A program made the position numbers and the translations under genes. Of a stretch of DNA of 45,739 nucleotides, positions 5,683 through 13,539 are shown piece after piece (the stretch's first letter is position 1; the number at the start of each line of letters is the position of its first letter). The notes below the pieces were generated by a model. The model saw only the letters and a program-made list of their open reading frames with translations. It searched no databases and was not told where the DNA came from. The stretch spans positions 1 through 45,739 of the IMG/VR virus record IMGVR_UViG_3300042291_002066. One strand, 5' to 3'. Source of the stretch: a virus.

Positions 5683-5825
5683 TATCTTCCTTGCCCTCTA
5701 TAGGCTTTTTTATAAAGTTTACTAGTTTTAAGGCTAGATGTTTTAGTTTTAGAATGAACGCCTGGACGGGATACCTGTGGTTTTTCCTGAAATGAGGATA
5801 CGGTTTGAGATTTAATTTTAGCCAT
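5682..5825 (-). CDS. Basic 47-residue protein with SRPGVHSKTK motif
   Basis: ATG at 5825 begins a 47-residue frame. Its second half, SRPGVHSKTKTSSLKTSKLY followed by KKAYRGQGR, resembles short basic proteins I have seen in other large phages, where a G-V-H-x-K-T-K and a final Y-x-G-Q-G-R are kept. The role is not known. It heads a four-gene string (5825 down to 5269) joined by TAATG, ATGA and a 14-base overlap. A longer frame across the same bases from 5845 is less protein-like and is a shadow. Confidence 0.68.
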   Translation of the reverse strand: MAKIKSQTVSSFQEKPQVSRPGVHSKTKTSSLKTSKLYKKAYRGQGR

Positions 5826-5873
5826 TTAAAGAAACAAATTAACATTAGTAATAACTGAACAGCTATAAATATG

Positions 5874-6419
5874 TTAGAATTTGTCTTTAAGTTCCTCGGC
5901 TAATTTTTTAACTTTTAAAATATAATTTGGATCTTCAGCATAACCCATTTGCGATAACATATTGTAATATTGTTGATCAGTTCTAGCTTTAACTAAACCT
6001 GTTGTTGCCTGATAATAACCATAATCTTCAACTGATGATTCCCAATGATCATAATATGCGTGTCCGTTTTTGGTACCTTTACAGGTGGTAGGACGACGAT
6101 GAGATTGTTTCATCCCAAATAAATTATAGTTTTGTTTAAATATTTTAGATCTAAAACCACCTGTCTCTAATGTTGCTTGAGCTAAAACAATATGTGGGAA
6201 TTTTAAGTGTTTGTTTTTAAGAGATTTAATTAAAGCATCCCGACTAAAGTAATTTTGATCCATATAAATAATAAATTCTTTCTCGTATAGAGTAAGATGA
6301 TTTACTTGGATAAAACGACCCGCAGTATAAGTTAAAAATAAAACAAATATTGCGATTGAATATTGTTTAAAACCGAATCGTTTAAATTCTAGGTTTTTGC
6401 GATTGAAAGTATAAAACAT
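5874..6419 (-). CDS. Membrane-anchored glucosaminidase (peptidoglycan hydrolase)
   Basis: A 181-residue protein with a basic N-terminus, one hydrophobic helix (about residues 20-38), then a glucosaminidase domain of the FlgJ/LytG type. The catalytic Glu is E85 in LAQATLETGGFRS, followed by NLFGMK (99-104) and a C-terminal YYNMLSQMGYAEDPNY, all hallmarks of N-acetylglucosaminidases that cleave the glycan backbone. The helix should act as a signal anchor, placing the enzyme on the outer face of the inner membrane, so it could reach the wall without a holin. It is far from the holin and GH19-like genes, suggesting a separate role or a second lysin. Confidence 0.85.
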   Translation of the reverse strand: MFYTFNRKNLEFKRFGFKQYSIAIFVLFLTYTAGRFIQVNHLTLYEKEFIIYMDQNYFSRDALIKSLKNKHLKFPHIVLAQATLETGGFRSKIFKQNYNLFGMKQSHRRPTTCKGTKNGHAYYDHWESSVEDYGYYQATTGLVKARTDQQYYNMLSQMGYAEDPNYILKVKKLAEELKDKF

Positions 6420-6425
6420 AACTAA

Positions 6426-6581
6426 TTAAAATAAGTCAAGAAATTTTCCTGTGCTTTTCTTCTCTTTAAGTTTATTGAATTTTTCGTCATTCTCTAACAT
6501 CTTGTCAGCTAGTTTTTCAAGATGTTTTGCTTTGACATTTTTATAGTCTTTGACTATTTTTTCGTGTTTTTTAGATTTCAT
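6426..6581 (-). CDS. Lys-rich helical protein, 51 aa
   Basis: ATG at 6581 shares ATGA with the upstream HNH-like gene's stop. The 51-residue product is about one third lysine and alternates with Glu/Asp (KHEKIVKDYKNVKAKHLEKL), giving a continuous helix ending KFLDLF. It could be a coiled-coil partner. No family recognised. Confidence 0.62.
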   Translation of the reverse strand: MKSKKHEKIVKDYKNVKAKHLEKLADKMLENDEKFNKLKEKKSTGKFLDLF

Positions 6582-7222
6582 AATCTAGAAACAAATTCTG
6601 AACCATCATCTACTTCAGGTGTATTGTGTAAACCCAATGCTTTTAATCGTTCAAGTTGATAATCGTCTAATTCCCATTCAAGAGCCTCTGATGTATTAAA
6701 CTTAGGTACTGAGTCCTCAATTTGAGCAACATCCGCAGCATTAAATACATTACTAACCATAAGAAAATAGTGATTGTAACAAAGTACCTCTAAATTATTT
6801 AATCTATAATTTTTTGGGTCTTTATCTTTAAAATGGAGCAATAAGGGTATTTTATAATCTGATACTCTTCGTTCATTGAATCCACATAAACCACATTCTT
6901 CTTTTAAATAACCTTCTTCAAATAGACGTTTTTTAATCTTAGTTGGTGAAAAGCTAGTTACTGGGATTAACCCATTAATTAGGTCTTGTAGTGGGGGAGT
7001 TTTACCGTGGTTACCAATCCACTTTTTAATACCTCTACCTGCTTGGTTTAAATGCTGTTCAAATAAATTATCGTAGCCCGGTTTAGTGGCATCATAGAGT
7101 TTAGCCCATTTTTTATAGTGAATATAACTACAGTTCAAATAGCGGGCTGCTGAACGGTTACTTTTAGTAACCCCCATAGCACCTACAATTTGCTCCTTAG
7201 TAATAGGCTTAGGTTTTGGCAT
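6578..7222 (-). CDS. HTH plus HNH-like zinc protein, 214 aa
   Basis: The first 45 residues (ITKEQIVGAMGVTKSNRSAA, then RYLNCSYIHYKKWAK) look like a helix-turn-helix that senses a short DNA motif. Residues 110-150 hold CGLCG, then LLLHFKDKDPKNY, NNLEVLCYNHYF, an HNH-like beta-beta-alpha pattern with the metal-binding His and a single Cys of the second pair (CYNH instead of CxxC). Proteins of this design occur widely in T4-like phages of Bacteroidota. It may be a DNA-binding nickase or a degenerate HNH serving as a binding module. TAATG coupling joins it to the upstream gene. Confidence 0.72.
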   Translation of the reverse strand: MPKPKPITKEQIVGAMGVTKSNRSAARYLNCSYIHYKKWAKLYDATKPGYDNLFEQHLNQAGRGIKKWIGNHGKTPPLQDLINGLIPVTSFSPTKIKKRLFEEGYLKEECGLCGFNERRVSDYKIPLLLHFKDKDPKNYRLNNLEVLCYNHYFLMVSNVFNAADVAQIEDSVPKFNTSEALEWELDDYQLERLKALGLHNTPEVDDGSEFVSRL

Positions 7223-7539
7223 TACCCTATATCTATCTTACCCGAATTGCTAATATGTGGTGGGGTTTCATCCTCATCAAAATTTTGGAATTCGGATTTA
7301 CTAGCACCATTTTTGGATTTATCCTTAATAATAAATTGGATGAATTGTTTCTCTTCCATGATTACAACATCAGTATATGAGTGGTCACCCTCCCCACGTT
7401 GTACGGTAACACCGCGTTTACGACCGACATCTGAACAGCTTACACAGTGTTTAGTGTTGGGTAATATTTCAAGACGTTTGGGATGAATTGATTCACCACA
7501 CAAGAGACATTCTACTACCATAATTTCATTTTGTATCAT
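7222..7539 (-). CDS. DksA/TraR-like zinc finger protein
   Basis: A 105-residue protein with C-x2-C (CLLCG) and C-x2-C (CVSCSD) separated by about 18 residues containing IHPKRLEILPNT. The spacing and the I-x-x-x-R-L-x-x-x-P linker are those of the DksA/TraR C4 zinc finger, which in that family binds in the secondary channel of RNA polymerase. The long helical coiled coil of DksA is absent; the remaining 60 residues are acidic. A role in modulating host transcription is therefore only a possibility. Driven by the promoter at 7559-7590. Confidence 0.7.
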   Translation of the reverse strand: MIQNEIMVVECLLCGESIHPKRLEILPNTKHCVSCSDVGRKRGVTVQRGEGDHSYTDVVIMEEKQFIQFIIKDKSKNGASKSEFQNFDEDETPPHISNSGKIDIG

Positions 7540-7558
7540 ACATATAACCTTTAGGGGG

Positions 7559-7590
7559 TAAATGTACGAACTATTCTTCGACCAGACAAA
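7559..7590 (-). promoter_or_regulatory. Promoter (TTTGT-N19-TACATTTA)
   Basis: Minus strand: TTTGT at 7590-7586, spacer ending TTCG, TACATTTA at 7566-7559. The -33 box is within the last codons of the upstream acidic gene, and the leader continues CCCCCTAAAGGTTATATGT to the start at 7539. Confidence 0.78.
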
Positions 7591-7963
7591 TTAAATCGTA
7601 AAGATCTTCAGAAGTTTCTATCATAAATTGTTCTTCCCCAAAATTAATAATTTTATCTTCTGGGTCTTCAGCTAGGTAGTGTTCGTAGATATACCATAAA
7701 ATTACATCAGCAACTTCTTCTTCAAATGTATAGTAGATAATCCCCTCAAGCGATTTAGCAAATAAATCTTCCCAACTCCAAAGATCTAAACCAAATTTTT
7801 CTTGCATTTCCTGGGAGCGGATAACTGCTTTTCTATAGTTATCTACAAAAATAATAAAATTTTTCCTAGTTAATTCCTCAGATGTAAGAATTTCACCCTG
7901 TATATCAATTGGGGTATCAAACACCTTTTGAAAGAATTTTTTAAAATCTTTTTTAGGATCCAT
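7571..7963 (-). CDS. Acidic hypothetical protein, 130 aa
   Basis: A 130-residue acidic protein, rich in aromatics (IIYYTFEEEVADVILWYIYEH cut here at its core) and predicted mostly helical. No motif recognised. It is coupled to the upstream 56-residue gene through TAATG and carries the next promoter in its 3' end. The composition (about 25% Asp plus Glu) would suit an interaction partner rather than an enzyme. Confidence 0.65.
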   Translation of the reverse strand: MDPKKDFKKFFQKVFDTPIDIQGEILTSEELTRKNFIIFVDNYRKAVIRSQEMQEKFGLDLWSWEDLFAKSLEGIIYYTFEEEVADVILWYIYEHYLAEDPEDKIINFGEEQFMIETSEDLYDLICLVEE

Positions 7964-8133
7964 TAAAATACCTTTTTCTTATTTATAGCCCAGATTGAAA
8001 GGAATGTTTTAAGTGGGAGTTGCTTTTTATCAGCAAAATGCTTAGCAGCCTCTAAACGAGAACTAGTTAATAATTTACCCAATTTTTCTTGGTTAGGGTC
8101 ACCCTTAATATAGTAATAGCAGTATATGGTCAT
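7963..8133 (-). CDS. Hypothetical protein, 56 aa
   Basis: ATG at 8133 overlaps the upstream stop (ATGA), and its own stop overlaps the next start (TAATG). The product begins MTIYCYYYIKGDPNQEKLGK and continues RLEAAKHFADKKQLPLKTF, a strand plus helix pattern. No family recognised; the exact fit between neighbours is the evidence. Confidence 0.65.
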   Translation of the reverse strand: MTIYCYYYIKGDPNQEKLGKLLTSSRLEAAKHFADKKQLPLKTFLSIWAINKKKVF

Positions 8134-8444
8134 AATCTTGATTTTAGGGTTACTAGTTCTTTGCAGGTAGCATATTCTTCTAATGCCTCGTAATGTTTGA
8201 TAGCTTTATTTAAGAATGTTTTATAGTGCTCTTTTTTAATAGCTACTTTTACATTATAATTTTCTATACTAAACATTACACATTCACTTTTATTTTTACG
8301 AATAGATTGCTTTACAGCCGCTATCGCATTTTCAAACATAAATGTAATGAATTCTGGTTTGGAAGCCAACTCTAATAGCTCTTGGGGGTGGTCATACTTG
8401 ATCTCTAAATCAAGTGGAAACTCTAATTTAAATTTCTGTTCCAT
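8130..8444 (-). CDS. Hypothetical protein, 104 aa
   Basis: A 104-residue protein starting MEQKFKLEFPLDLEIKYDHP, with a mixed alpha/beta pattern and a Lys-rich second half (IRKNKSECVMFSIENYNVKV). No family recognised. It is the first gene after the sugar island in transcription order, 12 bases from the glycosyltransferase-like gene, so it could belong to either set. Confidence 0.65.
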   Translation of the reverse strand: MEQKFKLEFPLDLEIKYDHPQELLELASKPEFITFMFENAIAAVKQSIRKNKSECVMFSIENYNVKVAIKKEHYKTFLNKAIKHYEALEEYATCKELVTLKSRL

Positions 8445-8456
8445 ATGAATAAATAT

Positions 8457-9305
8457 TTAAATGGTTTCATATTCTATTTCTACTCCGTTTAATCCCCAAT
8501 TTTCAGTATTTTCGGATTTAGTAAAATATTCTACCCATTTCCAAGGATCGTTATATTTTTGTTTTGAAGGAGAACTACCATCATTACCCATACCTAAATG
8601 AGACATGTGATATAAGGGGACATCATATATTGCTTCTAAGTTAAACCCATTTAATACAGCTTTTTTCTGAATATTTGTATCTGGGTAGCAAGCATAATAC
8701 ATGTTTTCTTCATATCCTTTAATAGTGTTCCAAACATGTTTAGATGCTAATTGGAAATCTCCACAGCAATTAATTATGCTATATCTGTCATTGGGGGTTA
8801 CTTGAGCATAAAGTTTTCTTTCTTTAGTAGTTTGGTCTAAAATATCTCTATATTCTTGCCACTTATCAAATCCAAATTTAGCTACGTCTTCTATTTCTAT
8901 ATCTCTACGAGATAAAGTATAGAATGTATTTTTATCAGCTTTAGCTAAAAATGCTTCAAATATTTCTCTTTTAGGAGCAATAATATCAATTGTAGTATTA
9001 ACTATCCAATCTGCATCTGTTCTTCTGAAGACTAAATTGGGTGGAATTTGCCCATTTACTACACTAGCATCAGCTGGAGTTAATTGGGAAGCTATATTAG
9101 GAGGAATAACTATATGTTTAATTTTACCTTGTTTGGTAATTCTATCTTCAAGTTTCCAAAGTAAAGACCCTTTATCCTCAGGAGAGTTCCAATCAATATA
9201 CCATACTTCATCAAAGGTTTCTACCATTGAATTGATACAAGTAACTACTCTATCATCTTCTTTATATCCGTCGTTTCGACTGAATAATATAACTGCAGTT
9301 TTCAT
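8457..9305 (-). CDS. Glycosyltransferase-like protein, 282 aa
   Basis: The start at 9305 (MKTAVILFSRNDGY) shares ATGA with the PfkB stop. The protein has a Rossmann-like start, EVWYIDWNSPEDKG, a stretch reading RRTDADWIVNTTIDII where a GT-A enzyme would place its DxD, and a C-terminal Trp/His-rich part (YHMSHLGMGNDGS). This layout resembles GT2-type glycosyltransferases of phage sugar clusters. Donor and acceptor are unknown. It is the last gene of the sugar island, and the fold call is moderate. Confidence 0.55.
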   Translation of the reverse strand: MKTAVILFSRNDGYKEDDRVVTCINSMVETFDEVWYIDWNSPEDKGSLLWKLEDRITKQGKIKHIVIPPNIASQLTPADASVVNGQIPPNLVFRRTDADWIVNTTIDIIAPKREIFEAFLAKADKNTFYTLSRRDIEIEDVAKFGFDKWQEYRDILDQTTKERKLYAQVTPNDRYSIINCCGDFQLASKHVWNTIKGYEENMYYACYPDTNIQKKAVLNGFNLEAIYDVPLYHMSHLGMGNDGSSPSKQKYNDPWKWVEYFTKSENTENWGLNGVEIEYETI

Positions 9306-10033
9306 ATAGTTGATACTCCTGATTTTTGAACTACTACTGTTGTACAATCTTGAGCGAATTGAATTGCTTTTTCTATATTTTGAGAACGAACATATTCAAA
9401 TACTAATCCAGCTAAAAATGTATCTCCAGCTCCTGAAACATCTTTTACAGAAACATCTACAGTGGGATAATTTTTCCCTTGATAATCACAACCGTATTTA
9501 CCTCTGGTTACAATAGTTTTATTTTTAAGAATAAGATCATTTTCTAATATTTCTTTATTACGTTCATATTCATGATAATTGATTTTAATAAAGTCTACAT
9601 TATGAGCCCAATCCCCTAATATTTTTTTAGTATCTAAAAATATAGGATTAGAAGCGTTTTGAACTATAAATTCAATACCTTCTTCAAATAAAAATCCTTT
9701 ACAATAATCTGAAATTATAATGGCATCATATTCTTGTTCAGGAAGGAAAGAAGCATCTATAGGTTCACATTTATCGTTTTCATCTACTCTTAAAAGTAAA
9801 TAATTGTATTTTGAACAAACATATCTTATTTTACGAATCTCTGTTTTATTAGTAATAAAATCTACTTCGGCACCTAATGCTTTTAAATTAGCAACTACAT
9901 TACCAGCCATCCCTGGGTTAGAGGTTTCATGCTCTGGTAAAATAATTGGGATGGGTGCTTCAGGAGCTATTCTTTCTACTTTACCGTACCTAAAAATGTC
10001 TGTACAACTATCTCCTATAACTAATATTTTCAT
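9302..10033 (-). CDS. PfkB-family sugar kinase, heptokinase (HldE-N) like
   Basis: A 243-residue ribokinase-fold protein. It opens MKILVIGDSCTD, has ERIAPEAPIPI (20-30), close to the RISPEAP signature of D-glycero-beta-D-manno-heptose-7-phosphate kinases, and NPGMAGNVVANL (substrate loop). The PfkB C-terminal signature GAGDTF is at 201-206, with D204 as catalytic base. It is shorter than the usual kinase domain (about 310 residues), with part of the lid reduced. No nucleotidyltransferase domain is fused or nearby, so a complete ADP-heptose route is not encoded here. Substrate could be another sugar phosphate. Confidence 0.82.
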   Translation of the reverse strand: MKILVIGDSCTDIFRYGKVERIAPEAPIPIILPEHETSNPGMAGNVVANLKALGAEVDFITNKTEIRKIRYVCSKYNYLLLRVDENDKCEPIDASFLPEQEYDAIIISDYCKGFLFEEGIEFIVQNASNPIFLDTKKILGDWAHNVDFIKINYHEYERNKEILENDLILKNKTIVTRGKYGCDYQGKNYPTVDVSVKDVSGAGDTFLAGLVFEYVRSQNIEKAIQFAQDCTTVVVQKSGVSTI

Positions 10034-11040
10034 CGTCTTAAAAACTTACGTCCTGAATTTACTCTATCTCTCCAATATTGCAAAAGGTCATTCATAGTTT
10101 GTTCAAAAGTATACTCTGGTTTCCAACCTGTATGATTTTGAAACTTAGTAATATCAGGTACTTGTAAATCAGCATCAATTGGTCTTAGACGTTCGGGGTC
10201 TGTTACAATTTCAATGTTTTTAATTGTAGATTGATTAATTAAATAATTAAGCATATCTGCAATTTTACAAGTATAATTACCTCCAATATTATAGTATTCA
10301 CCTGCTGTAGGGTTAATTGTAACTAACATATGGTATGCTCTAGCTGCATCTCTTACATCAGCATAAGTTCTAAGTGAATCTAAATTACCTACGTAAATTT
10401 TAGGTTCTTGAAGACCAGCTTCAATCATTGCGATTTGTTTAGCAAATGTTGACTCCGAGAATACATCACCTCGTCTTGGGCCTGTATGGGTAAACATACG
10501 AGTAGTCATAATAGTCATATTATATGCTTCCGCATAGTAACGACCTACTAAATCAGTCCCAACCTTTGAAATAGCATAAGGTGAAGCCGGGTGGAATGAA
10601 CATTCTTCATTAATTGGGAGTTTTTCTTTAGATACTCTACCAAATACCTCACTTGAAGCACAAACATGAATAATAGCATCTTTATAAGGTGATTTACGAA
10701 GTGCCTCAAGTAAATTAGCTGTACCTAAAATATTAGTTTGAAGTGTTTCAATTGGTGCATCAAAACTTGTTTGTGGGTAAGATTGAGCAGCTAAATGAAA
10801 TACATAGTCTGGTTTTGCTTTATCTACAGCTGTAATAAGTGAAGCTAAATCATTTAAATCACCATAAATAAGTTCAATACGTTCTTTTTTATTAATCTCT
10901 TCAGCTAAATGTTCAATATTATCTAAAGAATCATTCCAACGAGCTAAACCATAAATTTTCCAGTCTGTATTAGCTAATAAATAATCGGTTAGGTGTGAAC
11001 CCACCATTCCTGTAATTCCTGTAATTAATACGTTGTTCAT
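10030..11040 (-). CDS. GDP-mannose 4,6-dehydratase-like SDR
   Basis: A 336-residue extended short-chain dehydrogenase: TGITGMVG at 7-14 binds NAD(P), SSE at 129-131 supplies the Ser/Thr and Glu of the dehydratase active site, and Y155-x3-K159 (YAISK) is the catalytic pair. FTHTGPRRGDVF and VRDAARAYHML match GDP-mannose 4,6-dehydratases, which make GDP-4-keto-6-deoxymannose. This is the precursor of GDP-fucose, perosamine and colitose, and fits the 3-dehydratase-like gene nearby. The PfkB gene overlaps by 4 bases. Substrate assignment (GDP-mannose rather than another NDP-sugar) is by similarity. Confidence 0.82.
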   Translation of the reverse strand: MNNVLITGITGMVGSHLTDYLLANTDWKIYGLARWNDSLDNIEHLAEEINKKERIELIYGDLNDLASLITAVDKAKPDYVFHLAAQSYPQTSFDAPIETLQTNILGTANLLEALRKSPYKDAIIHVCASSEVFGRVSKEKLPINEECSFHPASPYAISKVGTDLVGRYYAEAYNMTIMTTRMFTHTGPRRGDVFSESTFAKQIAMIEAGLQEPKIYVGNLDSLRTYADVRDAARAYHMLVTINPTAGEYYNIGGNYTCKIADMLNYLINQSTIKNIEIVTDPERLRPIDADLQVPDITKFQNHTGWKPEYTFEQTMNDLLQYWRDRVNSGRKFLRR

Positions 11041-11051
11041 TATTTATTTTA

Positions 11052-11801
11052 TTATGCTTTGGAGGAAGGAGAATCATATCTTTCTAATAATTGTCTTTTT
11101 GCTGTCCAACCCGGCCAAAAAGGAGACCCATCATTTATATAAACATAATACATTGTTCTTCTCCATTTTGTAGGATGGTTATTTTTATCTGCTTTATGTA
11201 CTAAATCTCCATGGACTGCTAATACATCACCTCGTTCATAAGATAAATGAATAATTTCTAATCCTTCTGGGATTTCGCAGTCGTTCCCAATAGGGGATGA
11301 TTGGTACATTTTGCCATTTTTATCGTATGAGAAGTTAGGTTTTGGATTGCAAGGAAGAGTACCATATTTATGACTTTTAGGAACAACCATTAATGAACCA
11401 TTCTCAGGTTCAGCATCGTCTAAAGATAAAGCTAAATTTAAATAATGACCACCATCTGTAGATTTACCAGCATAATTATCTTGATGCCATGTTGATCCTA
11501 ATTCTAATGGGTTGTTTGGTTTACAAAAGAAAAAAATACTTCCAATAGGAACAGCTCTATCAGGGAGCAAAGCATCACCAATATCACACATAGTTTTTCC
11601 AGTATGTACACTACGAAATTCAGGTTGGAGGTGTAGGTTTAAATAATTTGTATAATGGTCTTTAGCATGTTTATCTGCTTCTTCTATAAGTAATTGACAT
11701 TGTTCTTCAGAAAATACTTTTTTTAAATGCAAATATCCATTTTCATGATAAAAATTAATTTGGTCTTGGGTTAAAATATACCCCTTTTGTTGTTTAATCA
11801 T
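11052..11801 (-). CDS. Phytanoyl-CoA dioxygenase (PhyH) family oxygenase
   Basis: A 249-residue Fe(II)/2-oxoglutarate oxygenase. The iron ligands are visible: H106-x-D108 in TWHQDNY and H202 in VHGDLVHKAD; a conserved Arg follows at about 214-215 (WRRT) for 2-oxoglutarate. PENGSLMVVPKSHKYG is the usual PhyH core. These enzymes hydroxylate or epimerise small molecules; in sugar clusters they can modify carbohydrates or lipid tails. The substrate is unknown. It overlaps the upstream transferase by 4 bases and precedes the GMD-like gene by 11. Confidence 0.85.
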   Translation of the reverse strand: MIKQQKGYILTQDQINFYHENGYLHLKKVFSEEQCQLLIEEADKHAKDHYTNYLNLHLQPEFRSVHTGKTMCDIGDALLPDRAVPIGSIFFFCKPNNPLELGSTWHQDNYAGKSTDGGHYLNLALSLDDAEPENGSLMVVPKSHKYGTLPCNPKPNFSYDKNGKMYQSSPIGNDCEIPEGLEIIHLSYERGDVLAVHGDLVHKADKNNHPTKWRRTMYYVYINDGSPFWPGWTAKRQLLERYDSPSSKA

Positions 11802-12583
11802 ATATTTATTTTACTTATTTTATTTATTTCATTATACATTTTTTCTATAATCGGTATTAATTCTTCATATTTATTTTTTACTAAATCAAGATAATTTTTT
11901 TTTCTATCACAAATATTACTTCCTCCTTGATCTATTAAACCCCCCCAATAAAATTCATTAACTGTTACTAATCTATTTATACCATAGTGGTATTTTAATA
12001 ACATTATTAAACTAGCTGTGATTAATTCATGCTGTGTGCAAAATTTAGGATTTGATACAATTGGTGACATGAACTCAATCCATTTTTTAGTACTTACCGG
12101 TAATCGTTCACAGTAGTTATGGTAGATTCCGAACCCTATATTATCAAGATTATTGTCATTACAAATATACGCATTTTTTCTAACTTCTTCAGCTAATAAA
12201 TCTTTTTTATTAGAAGAATGAATAGTAAATAAATCATCAGGATATTTATTCTTTTGAGTTATTATAGAAAAATCCCAATTCTTACTTACATCAAAAAAAT
12301 CATCACATACCGCCCATATAAAGTAATAATCATTATTTTTTATAAAATTATGTTGAATTTTTACTAAATTAACCCAACTACCAGGAGTATGTTTAGGATG
12401 TAACCAAATAATATCAGGGTAAATATTTTTAACTTGTGAATATAATTGTATTTGATCATCATCAATAACTCCTATTATGTCAAAATTTTTTTGATCATAA
12501 CAAGTAGTATATAACATATTAATAGTATTAATAAATTCCTCAACTCTATCTCTTGATTGAATTATAACAGCTATATCTTTCAT
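11798..12583 (-). CDS. Glycosyltransferase-like protein, 261 aa
   Basis: The protein opens MKDIAVIIQSRDRVEEF, has FDIIGVIDDDQ and later YYFIWAVCDDFFD, which resemble the donor-binding and DxD parts of GT-A (GT2-like) transferases. The base composition is more AT-rich than neighbours and Asn/Ile/Lys dominate. It lies between the PhyH and epimerase genes with 4-base overlaps on both sides. The family call is moderate and donor unknown. Confidence 0.58.
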   Translation of the reverse strand: MKDIAVIIQSRDRVEEFINTINMLYTTCYDQKNFDIIGVIDDDQIQLYSQVKNIYPDIIWLHPKHTPGSWVNLVKIQHNFIKNNDYYFIWAVCDDFFDVSKNWDFSIITQKNKYPDDLFTIHSSNKKDLLAEEVRKNAYICNDNNLDNIGFGIYHNYCERLPVSTKKWIEFMSPIVSNPKFCTQHELITASLIMLLKYHYGINRLVTVNEFYWGGLIDQGGSNICDRKKNYLDLVKNKYEELIPIIEKMYNEINKISKINI

Positions 12584-13539
12584 TTAATATTATTTTTATA
12601 CCAATTTAAAGTTTTAATAATACCTTCATCCAAGGTGTGTTTTGGTTCCCAATCTAATTTTTCTTTTACTAAAGAACAATCTAAAAATAAAGAAGTTGGA
12701 ACTGTTGGTTTTGACAAATCGTGAACTATTTCTAAATCACGTTCTGAGTGAGTAATGATTTTTTGGACTAAATCTTTAATTTTAATTCCTTCACCTAAAC
12801 CAATATTAAGTAATTCATATGGAGTAGTTTGTTTATTAATAGCAATATCTATAAAATCTACTAAATCTTCAACATATAACAAATCACGTTTTTCTTCTCC
12901 TGTACCCCACACATTTATTTTTCCATCTTGTGATGTCATTACTTTAGTAATAGTAGCTCCAAATACATGGGATTTTTCTAAATCATATTTATCATAAGGG
13001 CCATACATGTTAGAATGTCTAATAACTGTGTGTTTTGTTTTACCTAAGCGAGAATAAAACTCACACATTCTTTCTAAATATATTTTAGTATATCCTGCTC
13101 CAAAATAAAATGATTGTATTTCTTCTGAAGGGTTGAAATCGGATTCTTTAATAGCTATTTCAGATTTTTGATACATGATAGTACAACTAGGGAAAATAAA
13201 ATGTTCTATCCCTTGTTCAAATGCTTCTCTAAGTAATAAAGAATTCATAACAGCATTGTCTGTAACATGAATGTAAGGTTTAGAAACTATATCTTTAGCT
13301 CCTGTAGTAGTAGCTGCAAATTGTAATATAATGTCTACTCCTTCTATAACTTTTTTAACTTGGTTTGGATCACGCAAATCACAATTAACCCATTCTACTC
13401 CATCATACCCATCAACTAGAGGACGTTTGAAATGAGTAGCTTTAATTTTGTATTTTCCTTGTTTGTAATAAAAATCTAATAAATTTCTACCAATAAAACC
13501 TGTTGCTCCACAAATTAATATTGTTTTATTTTCTTCCAT
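12580..13539 (-). CDS. NAD-dependent sugar epimerase, GDP-fucose synthase-like
   Basis: A 319-residue extended SDR with GATGFIG near residue 11 for NAD(P). RHSNMYGPYDKYDLEKSHVF and WGTGEEKRDLLYVEDLVDF match GDP-L-fucose synthase and related NDP-sugar epimerase/reductases. The usual Y-x3-K is not seen in its normal form: the region reads FGAGYTK, which has Lys but Tyr at the wrong spacing, as in some relatives. Whether it is a full epimerase-reductase or a specialised reductase is open. With the GMD-like gene it could form a two-step GDP-6-deoxyhexose route. Confidence 0.75.
   Translation of the reverse strand: MEENKTILICGATGFIGRNLLDFYYKQGKYKIKATHFKRPLVDGYDGVEWVNCDLRDPNQVKKVIEGVDIILQFAATTTGAKDIVSKPYIHVTDNAVMNSLLLREAFEQGIEHFIFPSCTIMYQKSEIAIKESDFNPSEEIQSFYFGAGYTKIYLERMCEFYSRLGKTKHTVIRHSNMYGPYDKYDLEKSHVFGATITKVMTSQDGKINVWGTGEEKRDLLYVEDLVDFIDIAINKQTTPYELLNIGLGEGIKIKDLVQKIITHSERDLEIVHDLSKPTVPTSLFLDCSLVKEKLDWEPKHTLDEGIIKTLNWYKNNIK

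Noticed and set aside
5648-5845. 65-codon minus-strand frame beginning MLICFFKWLK
   Set aside because: Shadow of two tiny coupled genes (5682-5825 and 5548-5682), one of which resembles known short phage proteins.
11940-11950. CCCCCC run as possible frameshift site in the transferase gene
   Set aside because: The frame continues correctly across it and the protein pattern is unbroken.
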